DNA of 64,000 bases from Symsagittifera roscoffensis (GCF_963678635.1 NC_087063.1:26285649-26349648), one strand, 5' to 3'. Numbered from the stretch's first letter, positions 11,249 through 20,823 are shown. The notes: generated by a model not told the origin, from the sequence alone. Numbers and translations are program-made.

Positions 11249-11632
11249 GGCTATTTTTCCTTCCCGAACCTCAATCGAGCATTAATTTTGTAATGTATCT
11301 TTGATTTTACAAGTTTACTGAAGTCCAAATACGTTTGTAATGGCCTATTTAGCATGTCAATTTTCATAACAATCGGACAATGTGATCAAAAATTAAAGTT
11401 GTAAAATTGGCTCCTCCCACATCACACGAGCATCAATTTTACGGTGTAACGAGTGGTTTTACAAGGTTAAAGATGAAGAACAAATAGGTTTATCTTTGCC
11501 TAATAGGTCCGCATTCCCATTTTTGTATTAATCGAATTATGTAAGCGGATGAACCAATTTCAAAAATTTGCAAGTGGGCAAAAGGAAAAAGAGCCGTTAA
11601 ATTTTACAGGTGGAGGAAACGGAATAATAGCC
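11249..11632. mobile_element. MITE M2 copy carrying a second M2 copy inside it
   Basis: Outer element: termini GGCTATTTTTCCTTCCC and GAGGAAACGGAATAATAGCC, with perfect 8-bp duplications GAAGTGCA at 11241-11248 and 11633-11640. Inner element: 11409-11595, termini GGCTCCTCCCAC and AAGGAAAAAGAGCC, with duplications GTAAAATT (11401-11408) and GTTAAATT (11596-11603, one mismatch). Without the insertion the outer copy is about 189 bp, as expected for the family. The inner one is therefore the younger insertion. Confidence 0.85.
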
Positions 11633-11640
11633 GAAGTGCA

Positions 11641-11999
11641 AACTGCAATTCTCAAACTGCATGTCAAAATCTAGCTATCTTTTGTGTGTTTTTGGTCTTT
11701 TTTAGGTAGGTTTTGACCTAAATAATCAAGTTAGTATACAGGCAGAAGAAATAAAACACTCGTTACTTTGCGAAAAATTTTTGTTGGAAACCCAGAGGTG
11801 TATGCGCAAAAAAATGGAAATGGAATGCCCAAATCCACAATCAACCGAACTGCAAAGCTAGATCTGGTCTAATAACTTCTCAAAAAATAGAATTGTTTAA
11901 CCAAAGAACCGGTGACTGTCAAAGACATATGGAATTCTGAAATTATTCTCTCAGTCAGTTAGAGAAGAATTTGCATTAGAAATGAGGTAGTTTTATCTT
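11641..11999. other. No recognisable content
   Basis: AT-rich sequence between the nested MITEs and repeat family E. No coding segment or repeat recognised. Confidence 0.4.
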
Positions 12000-12320
12000 A
12001 AATGGTAGTATCTGTGGTACTGCAACAACTCGCAACAAAAGACAACTCGCAAAGTTTAAGGAAAACGACAACCTGCAAGTTTTTGAAGCTAATTGGAAAC
12101 TTTATATTCTCGGTTTAAGGTCGCCGGTGGGCGCGCTACGCGAGCCTCGCCGCTTTGCGGCGATAACCGACTCTAAATTTTGTAGAAAATCTTCTCTGTA
12201 GACAAGCTCACAATACGTTGGCGCGACTGCGGAGGTAAGTATATTGCGAGTTGTCTTTTAATGCGAGTTGTCTTTTATTGCGAGTTGTCTTTTCTTGCGA
12301 ATTCTCGCATTACGAGTGTT
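12000..12320 (+). repeat. Repeat family E with GC-rich hairpin and GCGAGTTGTCTTTT flanks
   Basis: Centre: GGTCGCCGGTGGGCGCGCT followed by a hairpin GCCGCTTTGCGGCG and ATAACCGACTCTAA. Both sides carry repeated ACAACTCGCA / GCGAGTTGTCTTTT units (three in direct tandem at about 12246-12300). A reversed copy is at 27620-27835 and the central core also occurs at 21160-21215. Confidence 0.65.
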
Positions 12321-12536
12321 TGTGCCCAAAACATTAGATATTCACCGCGAAAGTGACAGCCACCTCGAAACTTTACACCGATATATTCTATATAATCTGT
12401 TTTCTGAATTTCATCTGAAAAAGTGTATAATATTTTCTTCGTAAAATCGTTCGGTATATTGAAAAAACGCAGTTTTTTTCCACGTTCAACGGCATTTCAT
12501 CGGTGAGTACACTACGTGTATCTTGGGTTTCTAGGA

Positions 12537-12537
<1 letters not shown>

Positions 12538-12616
<79 letters not shown>
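12538..12616. repeat. (GT)n microsatellite
   Basis: About 38 uninterrupted GT dinucleotides. Cys-Val and His-Thr open frames through it on both strands are meaningless. Confidence 0.95.
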
Positions 12617-12689
12617 AAACTTGCTCAAAAGCCAACCGGGCAGTTGTCGAGTTATTTCAGTTGGTATCCTTTTTCAGGACAACCTGTAT

Positions 12690-12810
12690 ATCCGTGCCGG
12701 CGCCTTTAGAAAAAAAATTAGGCGCGGTCTGTTGAAAATGGATGTCGTAAAATAATATCAAAAGGACTCTATTGGTGGCCGGGGGTCAAATTCCCGGGGT
12801 GGGATTTTCT
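12690..12810 (+). mobile_element. SINE-like family S, short copy
   Basis: Starts GCGCCTTTAGAAAAAAA, continues with GTTGAAAATGGATGTCGTAAAATA, and ends with GGGGGTCAAATTCCC, which resembles the tRNA-type pol III B box (GGTTCGAATCC). Part of the family described at 16720-17043. Confidence 0.55.
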
Positions 12811-13094
12811 GAGCCGTAAAATATACTACTGATTCATATTCGTTGAAAAATAGTTGTTGAATCTTCAGAACTTTAGAACTTTTAGAAATAAAAGGCTTTA
12901 GTTCATTTAAGAAATAAACTTCCGAATACATGATATAAGTCGGAAACTGGCAGACAACACAATAAGCAAAATGTTCAAATGTTAATTTTACACGTGCACA
13001 CTCAATCAAACTTGTTCTGCATACTCCAATCATTGTCTAACCAAGCCAAACTAAGAAGACACACGACATCATCAGAACTGATCTCTCTTTCTAG
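12811..13094. other. Sequence before first recognised exon of gene model 2
   Basis: AT-rich. It ends in the acceptor CTCTCTTTCTAG at 13083-13094. I could not find the upstream exon that must supply a phase-1 junction. Confidence 0.45.
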
Positions 13095-13175
13095 GGCATT
13101 ATTGGTACTCTATAATCGAAAGAGAGAAGAAACAAAGGAGAACACTGCAGGAGGAAGAATTAGGGTTCAACTTAG
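13095..13175 (+). CDS. Gene model 2, first recognised exon (81 nt)
   Basis: Bounded by CTCTCTTTCTAG and a perfect donor CTTAG|GTGAGT. Read with two leading bases it encodes HYWYSIIEREKKQRRTLQEE and then ELGFNL, with no stop, and leaves in phase 1, which is what the next exon needs. The other frames do not fit the phase. Confidence 0.65.
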
Positions 13176-16100
13176 GTGAGTTCAAAGCTCTTTCTCAAAA
13201 CATATTTAGTTAAAATATCAGAAAGAAAATGTTTTTTTTTAGCTCGAAGATCGGAGTCCAATACAATTGTATTGAGATATAAAAGACAGTATTTTGAAAT
13301 CCAATTATAAAAGAGCTAATGATGGAACGAAACTGAAAATATTGAAATATTTCTTCTCGAAGTTTAAAGTAATAAAAAATCGTAGAAGATAATTAAAACA
13401 ATTAAGTAAATGTTTGCCGTCACAGTATGTTAGTAAAAACGTCCAGTATGGCTGTAAAAAAAGACGAACTGATGGTTATTTTGTTTTCCTTTTTCGCTTT
13501 GTCCCCCGAATGTTTTGAATGATTTCTGTTAATTTCTTAAATTAGGATAAAGTGTTTTGCTCTTTGTCATTTCTGTAGCTGGAATGATGCAAGACCAGAA
13601 GGTCCCATCCTCCCGGCGAAATAGCAACAAGAATGAGCAGCAGACCTCCCTCCGACAGCTACGAGCCAAGTCACCACAACAGCAGCACAACCAGTTCCTG
13701 GAACATCCCCCCACACCAGCCCCAGACGGACACCTCAAGGGGGGCTCCTCTCCGTCGCCCTCACCCTTACGGCGATGCTCCAGCGCCATTTCGAAACCAC
13801 TGTGGGACGAACACGACCTTTCTCTTTTCACCGGAAATGAATCGACCCTTAAAACCCTACAGAGGGGCGATACCAGGTAAACTAAAAGTTTGCGCATATA
13901 ATTCATCATTCGTTTCCCGGGTCGAGATCCCGCTCAAAAACCGCTCAAGATATGAGCGGTTTGAGCGGTTTTTCAGCAAGATTTGAGCGGTTTGAGCGGT
14001 TTGGGCGGTTTGGGCGTTTTTTTTGGAAAACCCGCTCAAACCGCTCAAATCTTGCTTAAAAAACCGCTCAAAAACCGCTCATTTCTTGCGGTGATTTTTG
14101 AACGGTTTTTCAAGCAAGATTTGAGCGGTTTTTAAGCGGTTTTTGAGCGGTCTTATAAAGAAAACCGATAAAAACCAACAAAAAGGCCTGGAAAAGTAAT
14201 GTGACCCCGGGTTCACCTCCATAAACCGAAAATACTTATCTTACATTTCCCCACACCGAAAATGCTTATCATACAATTGCCTGCATCAAATGTATGGAAA
14301 TTGCTAATCATACAATTTTCATACAATTTCAAAAATTCTGAGTTGTGGTTTCCGTCGCGGGAAAAGCTCGATGAAGATAAAAACTGGAATTTTTGGCTCC
14401 TCTACCGCTTCTTAACCACTTGCCATTTTCTCTGTTTCTAACTTTTGACCACGTAGCCCAGTTGTCAACAAATTTATCATCTGACTGCTTTAAGCAACTA
14501 CAAACACATTATGTACTCCTATACAATTTCATAAACTCAGTTATAGTTTTACTGTCTAATTATTGTATTTTTGTAAAAATAACATGTTTTGGGGAAATGG
14601 TAAAACAGCCGAATGTTCAGACCAAAAAACACGAGCGGTTCCACTTGAAATATGATTCTTAAATAGAAAATGATCAGGTCCATTGCTTTCCAATGCTGTG
14701 AAACTTGTTTCTAAATGACAACGCAAGCAAATGACTCTCCTCGAAACTATGTATATAAATTAATAAGTTAATCAAGTTTTCAATATGCCTTTGTAAGCTC
14801 CCTTTTTCTGGATTCTGACGTTGCATTTGCAATCACATCTCATTTTGTCGGATTCGAATCGTGCTTACGCTTATAAAAAAACAATAAAAACCAAAAAACA
14901 CTGCTCTGTTTGATCAACAGCTGATTTTCAGACTCTTTTCCTCTTCCCCGCCTTTCAATTTCAATTTTGAAAACCTACCTTAAAAATGTTAAAATTCAAA
15001 AAATTTTGGCATGGTGAACAAACTGTAGCAAGACTGCTCGTATCAGAGTGAAGTCCTGAAAGTTCCCACTGCCTTTTAAGGTCTATGGAGCAATAATAAC
15101 ATGGAAAAAAAAAGTGTAATAAAAAGAGATTTTTTTAAATTGAGATTTTTTGTGTAAATCATCCCCCCAAACGCCATATCAAGTAAAAAGCGATAGATTT
15201 TGCTCTTAATAACAAATAAATAATGGCAAATAAGCTTCCTCTAACCATCTATGAGTGGTTTTTAGGACGGATTAAATCTCCGCTTACGCGTTAATAGCGC
15301 GATATATATCGCACGTTTAATGTCCCAAATTGGCCAAAATATCAATTTTTATACCCCCATAACTCTTAAAAAAGATCACAGATATATTTATGTTTTCGAA
15401 TCCAGGCTCAAAACAACAATATTTTTTGATTGATTAAAAAACCGTTTGATTGAAAAAACGAAAATTGTCTGAAGAAAAAAAAACTCCTGGAGCACAAATA
15501 TTCCCTTACTTTCGTTACAAAAATTGGTTTCATAAAATTTTGTCAAAAAGCAATGAAAACTTGCCGGGTGAACCAAATTTTCTATTTGAACGCGTGGTTG
15601 ATCTGACTTTTGAAAAAAACGGAATTTTTATGCTCGGTGTGGTTTTTTTTCAGTCAATTTTTGCTCGTCGAAATTATAGTTTTCAACAAAAATTTCTTAC
15701 AACACATTTAAAATATCGACTTTCTGAGTTCAATTTTAAAAATATGTTTTTACCTCCGATAAGTTTTTGTAAAGGTTTGAGGGTTTGAAAATTGCCAAAT
15801 TGGCCATGTTCAGGACTAAATTATGCGCGCTTTGAAGAATTTATTCATGAAGCTGAAAGCGTAACGCGAATTATCCCGCACAAAAAGTTGAGCTCTTTTC
15901 CAGTTCCCCCCCTTTCAAGTTCAATTTTGAAAAGCTTAAAGAACGTTGTCATAATGCAATGAAATTTGGCGTGGTGAACAAATCGACAATTGTGAACAGA
16001 TTTGTTCTTCATACTATACAGCGTAACATCAAGCATTTAGCCGTAATAACACGTAAGACAAACATAAAGCTCGGTATTTTGAAAGGGGGAACTGGAAAAG

Positions 16101-19100
16101 AGCCAAAAGTTGTTTCAAATCGAACTGAGGCTAGCTAATCAGTCGTATTAATCTCGCACAACTCAAAACTTCACACTTTGAATTGTCCAAAATTTGTAGG
16201 TATGAAATTTTTTTCCCCGCAAATATTCGATACGATTTAAGAGACAGACGGAACATTCAGGGCTTCGCCCTGATAAACGAGCAGTTGTGTTCGTTTTATG
16301 TAGGCTTACAGATTGCCATTTCGGCCAATTTGGGACAATTAACACTTGATGTATTTTGCGCTATTAACTCGTAAGCGGAGGTTTAATCCGTCTTAGAAAT
16401 CGATCCAAATTGGTTGAAGATGGCTTATATGCCATTATTATTTGTTGTTAAGAGCAAAATCTATCACTTTTTACTTTATATGGCGTTTGGGAGGATGATT
16501 TTCACAAAAAATCTCAAACTAAAAAATCTCGTTTTATTCGTTACACCTTTTTTTTCCATGTTATTACTGCTCCATAGACCTTAAAAGGCAGTCAGAAATT
16601 TCAAGGCTTCGCCCTGATACGAGCAGTCTTGTTACAGTTTGTTCACCATGCTAAATTTTATTGAATTCTAACAATTTAAAGGTCGGTTTTCAATATGAAA
16701 AGACTTTGTTTAAGTAAAATGTTCTGCGCCGCAGGCAAAAATTTGAAAAACAGGCCAAAAAAAGCGTTTTTAGGCACTTTTTGCAAAACTTTGATTAAAA
16801 ATCCTGTTTTTTTTGGCGCTCGCTCCCCCCTCCAAAAAAAAATTAGTGTATATTGGCGCCATAGGCGCCTTTAGAAAAATTTTACGGTCCGTCACCAAAT
16901 ATGGATATCTCAAAATAGTACAAAGGGGGCTCTTTTTCCTTCCCCCACCTGCAATTTTTTACTGTCTAAAAAGAGCTCAAAAGGGGGACCCATTGGGTCG
17001 GCAGGGGATCGAATCCACCTGAGAGGGGGCGTCCGCTGACCAGAAGCACAATAAGAAGAATTGCTGACAATTTACTGAATAAAATTAACATTGAGATGCG
17101 CTCGAAATGTATGCATAGGGCGTTTGACGCAGCCGGATCACTTCCATCGCGCGGAGTGGGGAATCCAGACGCTGGCGAGCGAGAGAGGCAGCTGGCTGAG
17201 AAGGAGAAGAGGAAGGAGCAGCGGCGTCTGCAGAGGCAGAGAGAGCGTGCCAGGGGTGGGGGTGGGGGAGAGGCGGGCGAGCAGGCGGCGGGTGGGGGCA
17301 AGAGGAGGAGCAGGGGCAGTGGAAAGAGTGCCTCGCCAAGCCACCTTCATGGAACAGAGAATGAACGCCAGCAGACAACTCGCCCTCTCAAAAGTCCAAA
17401 GGTGAGTGGTTTTCTACGAATGCTACAATATACTTTCAAAATTGTAGAGTTTTGAGAAAAAATAGATAACTGAAAAAAGATCGATTAACAGTTGCGCCTG
17501 TGGATTTAGAGCCAGAAGTCAGGGGACTCTGGACTTGGACCCGGACGTGTGGGGTCCCCCGAGCGACGTCGAGGACGAACTCTTCCCGAGGACTCCACGG
17601 CGCATGCCTTCTCTGGGTCGAGTGATGGGAGATCCGTTCGCCATGGCCAGGCCAAGGACAACAAGGACCACTCGCATGAGGGAAAACATGCCAAAAGGTA
17701 GCACGATTAGTTTTAAAAATCAGTACTAAAATTCTCTGATTGTTTTCCTTTGAACTGAAAGTTAGGAAAATTAAGAGGCGGACTCGGTGCCTGTTTATTG
17801 CTGTTTTTTTTCACTTGTTAGTTAATCTATCAGTCCAACCTTTATCAGTCCAATATTTGAGACTTTCTGCAACTTTTCAGCAAGAAAAGAGTGATTTAAA
17901 CGTTAGTGTCAAAAAATAATGTCTTTAGACACAAGTCAGAAAAGAGTGTTCACATGCACCAACAGCGGAGCGTATCCGCGATGTCACTCGGTTCCTCTAA
18001 ATCTTCCAAGTCAGCGAAGTCTGGCGCCACGGATGACGACGCCGATCTTGAGAGAAGACGACTACGCAAGGCACTTCGTATGCACCAGCGACAGCTCGAA
18101 GCTCAAGCAGATCAGTCGGCCGCCCCAACTCCCGGCTACTTCGAGCCCCCGGGGAAGCAGCGCAAGCCGAACAGAACATTCGGACAGCTCCTCCCTCAGC
18201 GGCACTACTCACCAGCCACGGAGTCGAAACGTCGTCCGGTCAACCGTGAGGCAAGTCTTGGGGATATCACAAGTTTTTAGTCTCTTTAGCGGGGGGGGGT
18301 CGTTGATTCCAAAATGTTGATCCAATGTGGTCTGCTGTGTTGTTAGATTCAGAGACGAAGTAGACGGGAGGAGCACCAGTCTAGACTCAAGCAGAGTGTG
18401 GAACGTCTATACAAGGGGGCGACCTGGAGACCCCCGCCGCCCCCAGGCCCATCCAGATCGGGATCCAGGGGCTCATCGAGCAGCCTCCGAAACCAGACAT
18501 TCAGCAACGAGAGAGGTCAGCAGGAGGTGGCAGGGGGCAGGCCAGCGAACCTCGAGTGGTGGGAGCTGGACCCGGAGACGATACGAAACAGACGACTCAG
18601 GTGGAATTATCATCTTCATCTTCACCTCAACAGTAGCATGATTGACTAATCATTGCCATAACAAAAAGCCAAATCATCGCCAGTTGTCAATAAAAAGCAA
18701 AAAAGCAAGAAAAAATTAGTTTGAACGGCCATCTGAACTGTAACCAAGCCAAGACTAGGCAACGCGTGTTTATAATGAGCAGCAAAAAAACGAAAGTAAT
18801 GCCATGTTCAACCTGTTTCTTATAGTAGCCTTGTACTCAAAACAGACCCGGCTTAGAAAACCCTTTGTGAAATAGATGAAAGCCTTCCGGTCTGTGCCAA
18901 GTTGTTTTTTTTTCAGGTACGACAACCTTCGAGGATTCCGGAGACGGAAGTTCAACAACAACGAGTCGCGAGATGGTTCGCTCAACTTCTCGAACACCAG
19001 CCAGAGTCAGCAGCGCACACGGCAACAGCAGGGCTACAATGGGGGGCCGCCCCCGCTGAGTTTCGGACGCAAGGCGAAGAGCATGGACTCCAGTTTCGAC

Positions 19101-20756
19101 TTCCGAAGGAACAATCAGAACAGACGCCAAGGCGTGGTCGGGAACCGAATGACGGCGAATGACGATAACAGTTTCCACATTCGCAGGCGCAACCGAAGGT
19201 CCATGAGCGAAAGCCGAATCGACTTCGAATTAAGACGGTTATAATCAAGAAAAAAGTGTTTTTATACCAAAATGCAACATATAACGTTAGTTTGCAGATT
19301 ACTAGCAAATTAATTATTTCTGACGACTCGAAATATGTTGTGGTTTTCTTTGAAAAAATTAAACTGCACAAGAGTCGACAATTTAGGCAAGAAAACGAAG
19401 CTTTTAGGTAACAAAAAAGTTTCAAGAAAACAATAAGGAAGCTTCCTTTCAGCAAAACTGCTTTTTGAAGCTAACCGCGCCCCAAACTGATAAAACGATT
19501 TAAACAAAACTCGCGGCTAGAGGCACCAAAATTTAAAAAGAATTGCATTCCAGGTTCAACGATTTCGACCGACCAACAATCGACAATCGGTACATTAACG
19601 TTGACGACGTATATATCAATCTGAAGATCGACAAATTAGAGCGGCAGCTGAAAATAGAGAAGAAAGAGCTGAAAAGGTTGCAGAAGATAATGCAAGAGCA
19701 GATTCAACAGAAGGAGAAACAAAGTGACTCATCCACATCTTTCAAACACAGTCCCAGAAGAGACAAGAAAAAGTCTCAGCTTTTGCACCAAATTGAGCAA
19801 ATTGAGAGTTCAATCGAGTCCAAAGAGCGCCAAAAGAGGCGAAACAAGGACAAAATTGAAGGTCGTGCTCCACGTTCAAGGTCAAATTCAAGGTCAAAGT
19901 CGCGTGAATCCTCGCTCTCAAGATCAAGGTCAAGGTCAAGATCGTCTCATAAAGGTCATGTGAGGTTTGACAACGAAACCTTGCGGAGTAAAGATAAAAG
20001 TCACAAGAAGAGTAAAAGGCCTGGTCTTTCCATTAATCTCAAAGTTACTGATTTTAATATCTTATCTAAAACTGTTATTTCAAATAAGAAAAAAAAACAA
20101 TTTTTCTTTTTATACACTCTAAATGCTACTGTAAGGTTAACGTGTTAGAACGTTTTTGCTGAATTTTTGACGTTAAAAAATTACGAAGTTTATCATTGAG
20201 TTTTTTGTACGCCTTTTTCCATGAAAATGTGTGCAAAACTTATCTGACTCGCTACTCGCTCCAGAGCAGCTCCCAAAAGAGTCTTCGGCTCGTAATTTGT
20301 CCCTGTGTGGTTTTTGTTTATAACCAAAAAAGAATTCAAATTCAAATTCAAGGTGATTTTTTTCAAAATTTACACCAGCTTCGCTTCAATCATCAAGTAT
20401 GAAATCAATTTTGCTACGATTTTAAGGTTTATTACGCATTTTCATAAGAAAGAAGGCATTTAATTTTTCGAACTTAATTTGTTTTCCAAATAATTGATCA
20501 GCTACATTTCTTCAAACTACATTTAAAGTTGTAGATTATGGAGGGAATTTAGGGTGATTAATCGAAAAAAACTTATAGACCCAACAGCGCACAGAGGAGC
20601 AGGAGTTCGGACAAGCTAGTGTTTGATGTGAACAGAATCCGAGAGATAGACGACATGCTCAAAATGACCAAAGCTTACTTGGAGAGCTCCATGTCGGGAC
20701 AGTCGCAAACTTCACGAGCGTCTCAGAAAAGTTTCCTCATCAGTGACAAATTATGA
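13095..20756 (+). CDS. Gene model 2: Arg/Ser/Gln-rich coiled-coil protein, nine exons, 5' partial
   Basis: Unrecognised family. Nine exons join in matching phases to about 794 codons and a TGA at 20754-20756. In order: a short amphipathic segment (EREKKQRRTLQEEE); a Gln/Pro/Ser-rich exon; an exon with IADNLLNKINIEMR and an Arg/Glu/Lys helix followed by Gly-rich sequence; an acidic-to-basic linker; a segment with DLERRRLRKALRMHQRQLEA; QRRSRREEHQSRLKQSVERL plus a polyproline tract; Asn/Gln/Arg-rich sequence; a predicted coiled coil (IDKLERQLKIEKKELKRLQK); an Arg-Ser repeat; and a C-terminal helix (IREIDDMLKMTKAYLE). No membrane segment or catalytic motif is visible. The composition suggests a cytoskeletal or RNA-associated scaffold, but that is inference. 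The start codon lies upstream or is shared with gene model 1. Confidence 0.7.
13579..13876 (+). CDS. Gene model 2, exon 2
   Basis: Acceptor ATTTCTGTAG|CT and donor ACCAG|GTAAAC (phase 2). It encodes GMMQDQKVPSSRRNSNKNE, LRQLRAKSPQQQHNQFLEHP and a Ser/Pro stretch, ending LKTLQRGDTR. A second open frame is a shadow, rich in Pro/His/Thr. Confidence 0.75.
13930..14150. repeat. GAGCGGTTTT array with hairpins
   Basis: Some 18 copies of a 6-10 bp motif GAGCGG(TTTT) in both orientations, arranged so that blocks of CCGCTCAAA pair with blocks of TTTGAGCGG. It starts about 55 bp after the donor of exon 2. No protein role is likely. Confidence 0.8.
14151..14934. other. Intron, nothing recognised
   Basis: AT-rich sequence with short repeats of 'CATACAATTT' near 14270-14330 and no coding segment or transposon that I recognise. 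Confidence 0.4.
14935..16680. mobile_element. Composite foldback element, family A arms with M1-like ends
   Basis: The left arm (14988-15420) and right arm (16250-16676) are inverted: GCATGGTGAACAAACTGTAGC AAGACTGCTCGTATCAG on the left is answered by CTGATACGAGCAGTCTTG TTACAGTTTGTTCACCATGC on the right, and TATGGAGCAATAATAACATG by CATGTTATTACTGCTCCATA. The unit of about 1.7 kb would fold into a long hairpin. An intact MITE M1 is inserted inside it (15891-16104). Confidence 0.7.
15891..16104. mobile_element. MITE M1 inserted within the foldback element
   Basis: 214 bp, closely related to 548-763 in inverted orientation. Flanked by perfect 8-bp AAAAGTTG duplications (15883-15890 and 16105-16112). 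The empty site is visible in other family A copies (10629 and 56508), where CACAA...AATTG or AATCG continues uninterrupted. Confidence 0.85.
16720..17043 (+). mobile_element. SINE-like family S with B-box-like GGGGATCGAATCC
   Basis: Order of landmarks: GTTCTGCGCCGCAGGCAAAA, CAGGCCAAAAAAAGCGTTTTTAGGCACTTTTTG, GGCGCTCGCTCCCCCCTCC, ATATTGGCGCC, CACCAAATATGGATATCTCAAAATAGTAC, CCCATTGGGTCGGCAGGGGATCGAATCC, GGCGTCCGCTGACC. The same series appears at 56880-57235. The GATCGAATCC block resembles the pol III B box of tRNA-derived SINEs. The acceptor AG of the next exon is at the extreme right end. Confidence 0.65.
17044..17401 (+). CDS. Gene model 2, exon 3
   Basis: Acceptor CGCTGACCAG|AAGC completes the phase-2 codon as Arg. 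The donor CAAAG|GTGAGT is strong. It encodes STIRRIADNLLNKINIEMRS, then a Glu/Lys/Arg helix (ERERQLAEKEKRKEQRRLQR) and a Gly/Arg-rich tail. The acceptor lacks a pyrimidine tract and lies at the edge of a SINE-like repeat. An alternative start at the ATG 17096 would be in the same frame. Confidence 0.65.
17523..17697 (+). CDS. Gene model 2, exon 4
   Basis: Phase-0 acceptor AGAAGTCAG|GGG (several AGs precede it) and donor CAAAAG|GTAGCA in phase 1. It encodes GTLDLDPDVWGPPSDVEDEL followed by an Arg/Thr-rich stretch. The acidic first half and basic second half are unlike the Gly-rich end of the previous exon. Confidence 0.65.
17940..18250 (+). CDS. Gene model 2, exon 5, ending at a GC donor
   Basis: Encodes KSVHMHQQRSVSAMSLGSSK, DLERRRLRKALRMHQRQLEA and SPATESKRRPVNRE. 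The phase requires the acceptor AGTCAG at 17939, although GTCTTTAG at 17929 looks better. No GT donor gives the phase-0 end that the next exon needs, whereas GTGAG|GCAAGT at 18251 does so exactly and matches the consensus of GC-AG introns. Otherwise the frame ends at a TAG around 18280. Confidence 0.65.
18347..18600 (+). CDS. Gene model 2, exon 6
   Basis: Acceptor TGTTGTTAG|ATT (phase 0) and donor CTCAG|GTGGAA (phase 2). It encodes IQRRSRREEHQSRLKQSVER, a polyproline run (WRPPPPPGPSRSGSRGSSSS) and EWWELDPETIRNRRLR. Confidence 0.7.
18917..19237 (+). CDS. Gene model 2, exon 7
   Basis: Excellent acceptor (GTTTTTTTTTCAG|GTAC) in the required phase. It encodes YDNLRGFRRRKFNNNESRDG, a Gln/Asn/Arg-rich region and FHIRRRNRRSMSESRIDFEL. 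The donor AGACG|GTTATA is poor but phase-compatible with the next exon. If unused, a TAA at 19242-19244 would end the protein here, so this may also be an alternative last exon. Confidence 0.65.
19554..19964 (+). CDS. Gene model 2, exon 8 (coiled coil and RS repeat)
   Basis: Acceptor TTGCATTCCAG|GTTC. It encodes NRYINVDDVYINLKIDKLER, a heptad-like coiled coil, KHSPRRDKKKSQLLHQIEQI and an Arg-Ser dipeptide region (SRSRSRSRSSHKGHVR) like that of SR-type proteins. The donor is uncertain: GTGAG|GTTTGA at 19965 gives the phase the last exon needs, but Lys-rich coding-like sequence continues to about 20025. Confidence 0.65.
20579..20756 (+). CDS. Gene model 2, terminal exon
   Basis: Acceptor AACTTATAG|ACCC. 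It encodes RSRSSDKLVFDVNRIREIDD, MLKMTKAYLESSMSGQSQTS and ends SFLISDKL before TGA at 20754-20756. The next AATAAA is 67 bp on. Confidence 0.7.
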
Positions 20757-20823
20757 CTGCTATTTTTGGGCTTAAGCCAAGGATAATTAACTTAAACTTT
20801 TCTAACCCAAGAAAATATATACG

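Noticed and set aside
12388-12755. Cys-Val and His-Thr repeat proteins
   Set aside because: They are the (GT)n microsatellite translated.
18982-19455. Minus-strand frame with several hydrophobic stretches as the receptor's membrane domain
   Set aside because: It overlaps plus-strand exon 7, lacks any TM1-TM2 motif of the family, and its hydrophobic part is in AT-rich intron sequence.
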